Assembly: GCA_003164375.1 (NCBI GenBank)
Contig: PLTE01000323.1
Location: forward strand, 1 to 9,525
Direction: 5' to 3'
Length of the DNA stretch: 9,525 nucleotides
From: Hyphomicrobiales bacterium
Lineage (GTDB): Bacteria; Pseudomonadota; Alphaproteobacteria; Rhizobiales; Xanthobacteraceae
Numbering within the stretch: position 1 is the first letter of the stretch; each line of letters opens with the position of its first letter. The translations under genes and the position numbers were made by a program. This document shows positions 1 through 5,772 of the stretch, one piece after another. The notes below the pieces were generated by a model. It did no database searches, was not told the origin of the DNA, and saw nothing but the letters and a program-made list of their open reading frames with translations.

Positions 1-692
1 TTGGTGACGCTGTCGTTGACGTTGATGGCGGGAAACAACAGCCGGCCTTCCTTCTCCATCTGATACAGCCGGTGCACGCCGGTGGTGGTTTCCTCGGTGA
101 CGCCTTTGATGCTCTTGGCCAGCGCCGAATAGAATCCCGGTTTGTCTTTGAGATGCTTTTTGATCGTTGCGAACAGCACCTCTTCCTCTTCGTTGGTCGG
201 CTTGGCAATGACGCCGGGATTGCTTTCGGCCTGCAGGCCGAGATGGACGAGTAGCGTCGCGTCGCCGCCGTCGTCGAGGATCATGTTGGGGCCGCCGCCG
301 TCCGACCAGGCGAAGATGCGGTGGGTGTAGTCCCAATATTCTTCGAGCGACTCGCCCTTGACCGCGAACACCGGCGTGCCGCCGGCGGCGATCGCAGCCG
401 CGGCATGGTCCTGGGTCGAATAGATGTTGCATGAGGCCCAGCGCACATCGGCGCCGAGCGCCTTGAGGGTCTCGATCAGCACCGCGGTCTGGATCGTCAT
501 ATGGAGGGAGCCTGCGATGCGGGCGCCGCGCAGCGGCTGCAACGGCCCGTACTCCTCGCGCGTCGCCATCAGGCCCGGCATTTCGGTCTCGGCGATGGAG
601 ATTTCCTTGGCGCCCCATTCGGCAAGGCCGATATCCTTGACGACGTAATCGGCGGGGGCAGTGCGAGACGGGCTCTTGGTCGAGGTGCTCAT
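1..692 (-). CDS. ahcY: S-adenosylhomocysteinase (SAH hydrolase), N-terminal half, cut by left edge
   Basis: The enzyme reversibly hydrolyses S-adenosylhomocysteine to adenosine and homocysteine in the cytosolic SAM cycle and uses bound NAD. I read residues 1-230 from an ATG at 692. The family signatures are clear: AGSLHMTIQT (about 60-69), CNIYSTQDHAAAAIA (88-102), NMILDDGGD (136-144), GVTEETTTGVHRL (197-209) and NDSVT at the edge, where the catalytic NDSVTKSKFDN block begins. Residues about 150-187 look like the charged insert found in the longer (about 470 aa) AhcY class. The NAD-binding half lies outside the window. AAGGAT sits just upstream of the ATG as ribosome binding site. The gene has its own promoter region (693-915) although it follows the PTS genes on the same strand. 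No frameshift is visible. The assignment is near certain. Confidence 0.97.
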   Translation of the reverse strand, partial: MSTSTKSPSRTAPADYVVKDIGLAEWGAKEISIAETEMPGLMATREEYGPLQPLRGARIAGSLHMTIQTAVLIETLKALGADVRWASCNIYSTQDHAAAAIAAGGTPVFAVKGESLEEYWDYTHRIFAWSDGGGPNMILDDGGDATLLVHLGLQAESNPGVIAKPTNEEEEVLFATIKKHLKDKPGFYSALAKSIKGVTEETTTGVHRLYQMEKEGRLLFPAINVNDSVT

Positions 693-728
693 AACAATCC
701 TTCGGGCGGGGTTTGGCGTGCAACGGCG

Positions 729-757
729 CCTATAGCAGGCCACCGATGCCGCGGCAA
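729..757 (-). promoter_or_regulatory. Candidate sigma-70-type promoter of ahcY
   Basis: Reading toward ahcY, TTGCCG (757-752) is followed after exactly 17 bp by TATAGG (734-729). This is a good -35/-10 pair by spacing and sequence. The predicted start is near 722, giving a leader of about 30 nt that ends in AAGGATTGTT before the ATG. A weaker alternative lies upstream: TGGACA, 18 bp, then TTTATT, which would place the 763-782 palindrome in the promoter spacer. The choice between them cannot be made from sequence alone. Confidence 0.5.
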
Positions 758-762
758 TAAAC

Positions 763-782
763 ACATAAAGATACCTTTATGT
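763..782. promoter_or_regulatory. 20-bp palindrome upstream of ahcY, candidate SahR-type operator
   Basis: ACATAAAGATACCTTTATGT is a palindrome with 18 of 20 symmetric positions; only the pair at positions 9 and 12 breaks symmetry. It lies 71 bp upstream of the ahcY ATG and ends 5 bp upstream of the candidate -35 box. It is A+T-rich within G+C-rich DNA, which fits a selected operator. SahR, an ArsR-family repressor released by SAH, controls ahcY and other SAM-cycle genes in many Proteobacteria, so it is the natural candidate. The match to the SahR motif is from memory and has not been compared with a matrix. Confidence 0.55.
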
Positions 783-799
783 CCACATTTAAAGCATGG

Positions 800-835
800 C
801 CCGATCGGGTATTTTGCCAACATGAAGCAATACCC
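800..835. repeat. Nested inverted repeats between ahcY and the 916-1314 gene
   Basis: CCCGATCGGG (800-809) is a perfect 10-bp palindrome. It overlaps a second inverted repeat with arms GGGTATT (807-813) and AATACCC (829-835) around a 15-bp spacer; the pairing can be extended by GC/GC with a 2-nt bulge. The repeats lie about 80 bp downstream of the stop of the 916-1314 gene and 108-143 bp upstream of ahcY. No T-run follows on either strand, so this is not a canonical intrinsic terminator. It could be a transcript-end hairpin or an operator. No gene is seen in 693-915. Confidence 0.35.
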
Positions 836-915
836 TGCAAAGCCGCAGTAGGGGCAGCGCTGGGGAAGAGGGGCTGGGAAGGGTAACGGGGGGGCCGCGA
901 AACGAAGCGCCGCGT

Positions 916-1314
916 TCAGCGAGCTTTGGGCGCCTCGGCTGCCGCCGGCCGTTGCGCCTGTTTCACTACGCCAGCCTGGGTCAAGGCGGTCGCTATCTGC
1001 TGCATGCGATTGATCAAATCTACCGCCGCTGCAGGCGGTAGAACGAGGCGGCAGGCTGGATAGCGCCGGCCGGTGACCGGCGTACCGGGCTTGACCTCGT
1101 CGAAGCGGGTGACGGCGAATTCAATGCGTAGCGTCTGGCCATCGAAAATCAGGCCACTGATCGAATCGGCGAAAGTCTCTTCCATATCGGCACGGTCGAG
1201 ATAACGGATCGTGGCCGCCTGACGCTCGCCCGGGCCGGCCGCCACCGACGTGGCAGTGCCGGATGTGGCAGTGCCGGATGAATTGCCTTTCGAGGCTGTC
1301 GGTTCGGAGCTCAT
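916..1314 (-). CDS. Small protein of unknown function, DUF3467-like
   Basis: The predicted product has 132 residues from an ATG at 1314. I chose this start because AGGAG (1328-1324) lies 9 nt upstream. An in-frame ATG at 1413 would add 33 Lys/Arg-rich residues but has no ribosome binding site. Residues 1-32 are Ser/Thr/Ala-rich and probably disordered, including a doubled GTATS from a tandem DNA repeat. The folded part (about 33-115) reads as beta segments, then CRLVLPPAAAVDLINRMQQI, then a helix. An RxVLPP-type strand followed by a helix recalls small DUF3467 proteins, but I recognise this only loosely. The tail is Ala/Pro/Lys-rich. There is no signal peptide, membrane segment or catalytic motif. 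The gene follows ptsH after a 130-bp gap and probably shares its transcript. Confidence 0.7.
   Translation of the reverse strand: MSSEPTASKGNSSGTATSGTATSVAAGPGERQAATIRYLDRADMEETFADSISGLIFDGQTLRIEFAVTRFDEVKPGTPVTGRRYPACRLVLPPAAAVDLINRMQQIATALTQAGVVKQAQRPAAAEAPKAR
1251..1280. repeat. Tandem 15-bp repeat, two copies, inside the 916-1314 gene
   Basis: TGGCAGTGCCGGATG occurs at 1251-1265 and again at 1266-1280, an exact in-frame duplication. On the coding strand it encodes a repeated Ala-Thr-Ser-Gly-Thr unit in the low-complexity N-terminus. A 15-bp unit keeps the frame, so copy number could vary between strains without breaking the gene. Confidence 0.9.
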
Positions 1315-1323
1315 CTGCTGTTT

Positions 1324-1328
1324 CTCCT
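1324..1328 (-). promoter_or_regulatory. Ribosome binding site that decides the start of the 916-1314 gene
   Basis: AGGAG on the minus strand lies 9 nt before the ATG at 1314. No comparable site precedes the in-frame ATG at 1413, where the upstream bases read CGGCGCGCCGCT. This favours the shorter 132-residue product. Confidence 0.6.
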
Positions 1329-1444
1329 GCGGTCGGTTTAGTTTGGGCAATGTCCTTCGTTTCGGCGCGGCTGCGGTCTTCGCTGTCTTCTTGGACGACA
1401 GCCTTTTAATCATAGCGGCGCGCCGAATCTAAATCGACAGAGGA

Positions 1445-1771
1445 TCAATCGGCTTCGCCGAAGCGCGAATCGATCAGCGCCGCCAAAGCCTCGACGGCTT
1501 CAGCCGCCTGCCGGCCGGTCGCCTCGACGGTGATCGCGGTACCGGGCGCCGCCGCCAGCATCATCAGACCCATGATCGAGGTGCCGCCGACGCTCTCATT
1601 GCCGCGCGTCACACGCACCTCGGCGTCGAATTTTTCGACGGTCTGGACGAATTTGGCCGAAGCCCGCGCATGCAGGCCTTTCTTATTGCAAATTACAAAA
1701 ACGCGAACCACGGGGCCCTCGGTCGCCTGCTCGTCGGGCGCGAACACGCTGGTATGGGCCGGTTCGCTCAT
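1445..1771 (-). CDS. ptsH: HPr phosphocarrier protein of the regulatory PTS branch
   Basis: HPr takes phosphate from enzyme I on a histidine and passes it to EIIA proteins; HprK can phosphorylate it on a serine. The product has 108 residues. The active-site block KKGLHARASAKF places the catalytic His at 34. TSIMGLMMLAAAPG places the regulatory Ser at 65. The spacing of 31 residues equals the His15-Ser46 spacing of classical HPr. HPr is usually 85-90 residues; the extra length is an N-terminal extension of about 20 residues (MSEPAHTSVFAPDEQATEGP) before the first strand, VVRVFVIC. The ATG at 1771 overlaps the EIIA stop as ATGA, and no strong ribosome binding site is seen, so translational coupling is likely. 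Further upstream in-frame starts lie inside the EIIA gene and are unlikely. Confidence 0.95.
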   Translation of the reverse strand: MSEPAHTSVFAPDEQATEGPVVRVFVICNKKGLHARASAKFVQTVEKFDAEVRVTRGNESVGGTSIMGLMMLAAAPGTAITVEATGRQAAEAVEALAALIDSRFGEAD

Positions 1772-2169
1772 TTGCCGGTGAGAACCCGGCTGGCGATGGT
1801 GACGTATTTTCGTCCCGCCTCTTGGGCGGCGGCGACGGCTTCCGCCAGCGGACATTCGTCGCGCACTTTGGCGAGCTTGACCAACATCGGCAGATTGATG
1901 CCGGCCAGCACTTCGACCTTGGGCCGGCTCATGACCGAGATAGCAAGGTTCGAGGGCGTGCCGCCGAACATGTCGGTCAAAATTGCGACGCCGTCGCCCG
2001 AGTCGACCCGGCGCACCGCTTCGATGATGTCCTTGCGGCGCTCCTCGACATCGTCGTCGGGGCCGATGGTGACGGCCTCGATTTGGCCTTGCGGCCCGAC
2101 GACGTGTTCCAACGCCGCGCGGAACTCAACAGCCAGCCGCCCGTGGGTCACAAGCACAAGACCAATCAT
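1768..2169 (-). CDS. manX: PTS mannose-family EIIA component
   Basis: The product is 133 residues, the size of a stand-alone EIIA(Man) domain. The N-terminal strand MIGLVLVTHGRLA carries the phosphorylatable His at 9, the position expected for ManX-type EIIA. LTDMFGGTPSNLA (64-76) is the conserved loop around the active site, and GINLPMLVKL (90-99) is also typical. The ATG at 2169 is preceded by GGGGAG about 6 nt upstream; a longer open frame to 2280 has no such support. No EIIB, EIIC or EIID sugar-transport gene is seen, so EIIA probably acts as a phosphorylation-dependent regulator rather than in sugar uptake. From family knowledge, alphaproteobacteria commonly have this incomplete PTS, with EI(Ntr) encoded elsewhere. 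The symbol follows rhizobial usage; ptsM is also used. Confidence 0.95.
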   Translation of the reverse strand: MIGLVLVTHGRLAVEFRAALEHVVGPQGQIEAVTIGPDDDVEERRKDIIEAVRRVDSGDGVAILTDMFGGTPSNLAISVMSRPKVEVLAGINLPMLVKLAKVRDECPLAEAVAAAQEAGRKYVTIASRVLTGK

Positions 2170-2441
2170 GGAACTCCCCGCGGGCGCGTCCCTAGTGCAC
2201 CGCACGAAAGGGTGCTCATCTTGACCATCCGAAGCCTCGGCGCAAGGGGCATTTTGAGCATATTCCGAGGCTTGCTGCATTGCAGTGAGAAGGCCGCTCG
2301 CGCGTCAGTGCCGCAGTCGCAATCGGACTAAAGTCTTGGACCATGATGGTTAATCAATCGCCAATTAAATGGCGCGCCGACTTATCGCTAGGGCAAAAGT
2401 TGAGGACCTAGACCTGCACCAAGCTTGGTCATCTACCAAGC
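2170..2441 (-). other. Gene-free gap between hprK and the EIIA gene, probable promoter region
   Basis: No convincing gene lies in these 272 bp. Open frames crossing it are extensions or shadows of the EIIA frame. A hairpin sits directly after the hprK stop (2423-2441). ACCATGATGGT (2340-2350) is a short inverted repeat that overlaps TTAACCAT on the minus strand (2353-2346), which resembles a CtrA half-site. TTGATT followed by 17 bp and ACTTTA is a weak promoter guess. The gap separates chvI-chvG-hprK from EIIA-ptsH and is where a separate promoter for the PTS pair would be expected. Confidence 0.4.
2423..2441. repeat. Hairpin directly after the hprK stop, with flanking repeats
   Basis: GCTTGGT (2423-2429) and ACCAAGC (2435-2441) form a perfect 7-bp stem with a 5-nt loop, touching the hprK stop codon at 2444-2442. 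ACCAAGCTTGGT (2418-2429) is also a perfect 12-bp palindrome, so two alternative pairings exist. CAAGCCTAG recurs at 2437-2445 and 2454-2462. No T-run follows on the minus strand, so an intrinsic terminator is not supported. A role in 3'-end stability or attenuation is possible. Confidence 0.5.
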
Positions 2442-2897
2442 CTAGTCGTGGAGCAAGCCTAGCTCTGTCCCCGTTAAGGTGAGGAGCGCAAGGACGCCGG
2501 GCAAGGCCGCAACGCCCGATGTGACGGCCAGTCGCGGTAATGTTACGCCTTCAACCTCGATATTTCGTTGTTCCGGCAACCGTTGGGCGTCAGCGGCGTC
2601 GAGATCGACGACCAAACCGACCACGGCACAGGCCTCGTGCGGCAGCCGCAGGATGCCGGAGCCGCGCAGTTCGATCAGGCCGGCGAGGGTCGCCGCCGGG
2701 CGGACCAGGAGCCGGCCACCGGTGCTTTCAAGATGAACGCGGTCGTCGCCGACCAGGCGGGCGAAGCGCAAGCGCCCGGAAGTCGCCGCCGCGATAAGCG
2801 CGAGCGCAAGCCGCGATTTGCCGGCGCCTGAAGGGCCGCGGATCACGACCGCACGCGCGCCGACCAGAACCGCCGAGGCGTGGACCGTTGCCGCCAT
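2442..2897 (-). CDS. hprK: HPr kinase/phosphorylase, short alphaproteobacterial form
   Basis: HprK phosphorylates, and can dephosphorylate, the regulatory serine of HPr. The product is 151 residues and corresponds only to the catalytic C-terminal domain; Firmicutes HprK has about 310. Visible motifs are the Walker A loop GPSGAGKS (21-28), the VGDDRV segment (49-54) matching the DD block of HprK, and ELRGSGIL (76-83) matching the HprK signature. The substrate, HPr with Ser65, is encoded 0.7 kb downstream on the same strand. The ATG at 2897 shares its first base with the chvG stop (TAATG), so translation is probably coupled to the sensor kinase. From family knowledge, the short form is normal in alphaproteobacteria and is not a truncation here. 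Confidence 0.94.
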   Translation of the reverse strand: MAATVHASAVLVGARAVVIRGPSGAGKSRLALALIAAATSGRLRFARLVGDDRVHLESTGGRLLVRPAATLAGLIELRGSGILRLPHEACAVVGLVVDLDAADAQRLPEQRNIEVEGVTLPRLAVTSGVAALPGVLALLTLTGTELGLLHD

Positions 2898-4753
2898 TAC
2901 AGCGCCGGCAGCCGCACCACGAAGCGCGCGCCGAGCACCTTCGGCGCGCCGTCGGGTTCCAAGCCGCCGGTCCGGTTCTCGACCCCGATGGTGCCGCCAT
3001 GGGCGTCGACGATCTGCTTGGAGATCGAAAGACCGAGGCCGGAATTCTGGCCAAAGCCCTGGTGCGGGCGATCGGTATAGAAGCGCTCGAATATTTTCTC
3101 GAGCGCGTCGGGCCGCACGCCCGGCCCGTCGTCATCGACCAATATTTCGACCTGATTGCGCAGCCGCCGGCAGGTGACGCGCACCGCGCCGCCGGGCGGC
3201 GAGAACGAGCGCGCATTTTCGATCAGATTGTCGACGATCTGGCCGAGCCGCGAATCGTGACCCGGCACCTGGAAGGTGCGGGCCCCGCCGCCTTCGAACC
3301 GCAGCGTGACTTTGACGCCGTCGTCGCGCTTGACCTCGTTCGCCACCGCCACCAGCGTGGAGAGCAGCTTGGCGAGATCGACCGGCGCCGCCTCCTGGCG
3401 CTGCAAGTCGGCATCGAGTCGGCTGGCGTCGGAAATGTCGGAGATCAGGCGGTCGAGGCGGCGCACATCGTGCTGGATGATGTTGAGCAGCCGCGCACGG
3501 CTTTCATCGGTCTTGGCGACCGGCAACGTCTCCACCGCCGAGCGCAACGAGGTCAGCGGATTTTTCAGTTCATGCGCGACGTCGGCGGCGAAGCTTTCGA
3601 TCGCCTCGATGCGGCTATAGAGCGCGCTCGTCATGTCACGCAGCGTACCGGATAGATGGCCGATCTCGTCGCGCCGGCGGGTGAAGTCGGGGATTTCGAC
3701 CCGCGAGCGGATGCGCCGGCGCACGCTTTCGGCGGCGTCGGCCAACCGCCGCACCGGCTCCGCGATGGTGCCGGCGAGCAAGATCGAGAGCACCACCATC
3801 ACCGCGGCGGCAACAAGGAACACTTTGATGATGGCGAGCCGTTCGGCCTCCACCATGTCGTCGATGTCGGCGCCTTGGGTCGACAGCATCAGCGCGCCGC
3901 GCACCGCGCGAAAACGCTGCACCGGCACCGCGACCGAGACGATGACATCACCGCGGTCGCTGATGCGCACCATGCTCGCATCCTGACCGTTCAGCGCCTG
4001 CGCCACTTCCGAATAGCCCCTGCCGTTGTCGGCGCCGAGCTCACGATAAAGCGGCAGGTCGCCGCGGCCGAGCCACCGGCGCACCGCGATGAAGCCGCGC
4101 TCGAAGAAGCCCGGTTTCTCGGCGGTCAGCGGCGGTAAATCGTAACGCAGCACGTCGCCGCGGCCGAACAGATTGCGGCTGTCGACCAAGAGCACGCCGT
4201 CGCGGTCATAGATGCGCGCCCGCGTCTTGGTCGGTGAAACCAGTCGCCTTAAGATCGGCGCAACGCGCTCCGGATTGATCGGGAAATCGATGCCATAGAG
4301 CGCGTCCTCATTCGGACCATAGCTTTCGCCCGGATGCAGATTGAGAAGCTTGTCGGGATCGAGCGTGATCGAGGAATCGGTTTCGACGGTCGCCGAAGAC
4401 GCGATAGCGCCGGCGATGATTTCGCCCTGCACTTGAAGGCTCTGAATGCGCGCATCGATCAGCCCGGCGCGGAACTGCGAGAGGAAGATGATGCCGATCG
4501 AGAGCGCGACGAGGCCGGTCAGGTTAAGAACGACGATGCGCCGCGTCAGACTCGAGAAGCTTTGGGTGATGAAGAATTGCCAGGCGCGCTGCGCCCAATC
4601 GCCGAGTCGCGCCAGACCGTGCGGCTGAGCGCGCGCCTGCGCCTCGTCGAGACCGTCGCCGGGCGCTTGGGCCTCGGCTAGGTTCTCGGCTTGGGTCTCG
4701 ACTTGAGGTTTGCCCTCAGTCGATGGGTTTGTTTCTATAGTTCGATCGAGCAC
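2897..4753 (-). CDS. chvG: Sensor histidine kinase ChvG (ExoS-type)
   Basis: Membrane sensor kinase of the ChvG/ChvI system, which responds to acidity and envelope state. It has 618 residues: a Gln/Ala/Glu-rich cytoplasmic head (1-65), TM1 about 73-92, a periplasmic domain about 93-307, TM2 about 308-330, HAMP 331-382, then the kinase core. The H-box FAADVAHELKNPLTSLRSA places the phosphorylated His at 394. The N-box is DNLIENA (508-514), the G1 box DDGPG (541-545), the F-box FERFYTD (555-561) and the G2 box GLGLS (572-576). All are intact. The start is GTG at 4753, the first possible one after an in-frame stop at 4777-4775; no strong ribosome binding site is seen. It lies 143 bp after chvI and overlaps hprK by one base. 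In rhizobia ChvG is held in check by periplasmic ExoR, which is not in this window. Confidence 0.96.
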   Translation of the reverse strand: MLDRTIETNPSTEGKPQVETQAENLAEAQAPGDGLDEAQARAQPHGLARLGDWAQRAWQFFITQSFSSLTRRIVVLNLTGLVALSIGIIFLSQFRAGLIDARIQSLQVQGEIIAGAIASSATVETDSSITLDPDKLLNLHPGESYGPNEDALYGIDFPINPERVAPILRRLVSPTKTRARIYDRDGVLLVDSRNLFGRGDVLRYDLPPLTAEKPGFFERGFIAVRRWLGRGDLPLYRELGADNGRGYSEVAQALNGQDASMVRISDRGDVIVSVAVPVQRFRAVRGALMLSTQGADIDDMVEAERLAIIKVFLVAAAVMVVLSILLAGTIAEPVRRLADAAESVRRRIRSRVEIPDFTRRRDEIGHLSGTLRDMTSALYSRIEAIESFAADVAHELKNPLTSLRSAVETLPVAKTDESRARLLNIIQHDVRRLDRLISDISDASRLDADLQRQEAAPVDLAKLLSTLVAVANEVKRDDGVKVTLRFEGGGARTFQVPGHDSRLGQIVDNLIENARSFSPPGGAVRVTCRRLRNQVEILVDDDGPGVRPDALEKIFERFYTDRPHQGFGQNSGLGLSISKQIVDAHGGTIGVENRTGGLEPDGAPKVLGARFVVRLPAL

Positions 4754-4880
4754 GTCGTCTGCCGGGGTTTCCGATCATGCCCCACCCGCTATGGGCGCAG
4801 GCATGCACGCCACTACTACCGCAGGTCAGCCGCCCAGTCAGGAGCCATGGTTAGGAGATAGGTTCTCGGCCACGGCCCTA

Positions 4881-4895
4881 CGCGCGTAACGCGCG
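4881..4895. repeat. GC hairpin at the chvI stop in the chvI-chvG gap
   Basis: CGCGCG (4881-4886) and CGCGCG (4890-4895) form a 6-bp stem with a 3-nt loop, one base from the chvI stop TAA (4899-4897). No T-run follows, so it may stabilise or attenuate the transcript rather than terminate it. The rest of 4754-4896 shows no gene. TAGGTTCTCGGC at 4859-4870 also occurs inside chvG at 4679-4690, an unexplained 12-bp direct repeat. Confidence 0.4.
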
Positions 4896-4896
4896 C

Positions 4897-5592
4897 TTAT
4901 TCTTTGAAACGATAACCGACGCCGTAAAGCGTCTCGATCATATCGAAGTCGTTGTCACTCGCCTTGAACTTCTTGCGCAGCCGCTTGATGTGGCTGTCGA
5001 TGGTGCGATCGTCGACATAGACCTGATCGTCATAGGCCGCGTCCATCAGGGCATTGCGGCTTTTCACCACGCCCGGCCGGCTCGCCAGCGCTTGGAGGAT
5101 CAGAAACTCGGTGACGGTGAGCGTCACAGGCTCGTTCTTCCAGGTGCAGGTATGGCGCTCCGGATCCATGCGCAAAAGCCCGCGCTCCAAAACCTTGCTG
5201 TCGGCTTCCTTCGGGGTAACGCCGTCTTTGGGCGAGGCCCGACGCAGCACGGCTTTGACGCGTTCGACCAGAAGCCGCTGCGAAAACGGTTTACGGATGA
5301 AATCGTCCGCGCCCATTTTCAGGCCGAACAATTCGTCGATTTCCTCGTCCTTCGAGGTGAGGAAGATCACCGGCAAGTCGGATTTTTGACGCAACCGCCG
5401 CAACGTCTCCATGCCGTCCATCCGCGGCATTTTGATATCGAGGATGGCGAGGTCGGGCGGCGCGGTCTTAAAACCGTCGAGCGCCGAGGCGCCGTCAGTA
5501 TAGGTCGTGATACGGTACCCTTCAGCCTCCAGCGCGATCGACACCGAGGTCAGGATATTGCGGTCATCGTCGACGAGAGCGATTGTCGGCAT
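4897..5592 (-). CDS. chvI: Response regulator ChvI (OmpR/PhoB family)
   Basis: DNA-binding partner of ChvG; 231 residues. The receiver domain (1-118) has the acidic pocket D8-D10, phosphoacceptor D52 in LDIKMPRMDG, T79 in FLTS and K101 in KPF. The C-terminal winged helix (about 132-230) shows the OmpR-type segment VTLTVTEFLILQALASRPG, the recognition-helix region DDRTIDSHIKRLRKKF and the terminal hairpin ETLYGVGYRF. The ATG at 5592 is preceded by AAAGG about 6 nt upstream. The open frame continues upstream to 6744, but that part is antisense to the HugZ-family gene and its leader and is not credible. An in-frame ATG six codons upstream overlaps the ribosome binding site. The gene is divergent from the HugZ-family gene over a 180-bp region that must hold its promoter; I see no strong -35/-10 pair there. 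Confidence 0.97.
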   Translation of the reverse strand: MPTIALVDDDRNILTSVSIALEAEGYRITTYTDGASALDGFKTAPPDLAILDIKMPRMDGMETLRRLRQKSDLPVIFLTSKDEEIDELFGLKMGADDFIRKPFSQRLLVERVKAVLRRASPKDGVTPKEADSKVLERGLLRMDPERHTCTWKNEPVTLTVTEFLILQALASRPGVVKSRNALMDAAYDDQVYVDDRTIDSHIKRLRKKFKASDNDFDMIETLYGVGYRFKE

Positions 5593-5704
5593 GGGCGGCC
5601 TTTGTAACATGAGTCGGCCGCAAGCTTCACCAGCCCCGGCCCCATAAGCCTTTGAATCCCCATGTGGGGGCGGAAGTGTGACAGCACAAGGCAAAATCGG
5701 GGCA

Positions 5705-5739
5705 ATTGCCGCGGCATCGGTTAAGCTCGGCAGGCGCCG
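5705..5739 (+). promoter_or_regulatory. Leader element of the HugZ-family gene shared with the ahcY leader
   Basis: ATTGCCGCGGCATCGGT (5705-5721) is identical to the minus strand at 758-742 upstream of ahcY. After exactly 10 nt in both leaders comes AGGCGCCG (5732-5739 here, 731-724 at ahcY). The element starts 68 nt before this gene's ATG and 66 nt before the ahcY ATG, in the same orientation relative to each gene. At ahcY the TTGCCG inside it works as a -35 box; here the matching -10 position reads GGCAGG, which is poor. It may be a shared regulator site or a duplicated promoter/leader. The rest of 5593-5772 holds no gene. Confidence 0.5.
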
Positions 5740-5772
5740 CGGCCCCGGAAAACCAGCCGCCGGAGGATTATC

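Noticed and set aside
693..762. SAH or SAM-II riboswitch in the ahcY leader
   Set aside because: The predicted leader is only about 30 nt, and I find no pseudoknot-forming arms of the kind such riboswitches need.
1315..1413. 33-residue Lys/Arg-rich N-terminal extension of the small unknown protein
   Set aside because: No ribosome binding site precedes the ATG at 1413, while the ATG at 1314 has AGGAG at good spacing. Kept only as an alternative.
1822..2331. 169-codon plus-strand frame opposite the EIIA gene and the gap
   Set aside because: It is a composition-driven shadow of the EIIA gene, with no ribosome binding site and no family resemblance.
2888..3655. 255-codon plus-strand frame inside chvG
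   Set aside because: It lies opposite the kinase core of chvG, whose motifs are all intact, and has no supported start or recognisable domain.
5674..5688. CRP-like site GTGTGACAGCACAAG between chvI and the HugZ-family gene
   Set aside because: The two half-sites are not separated by the 6 bp a CRP site needs (TGTGA-N6-TCACA), so the resemblance is partial.
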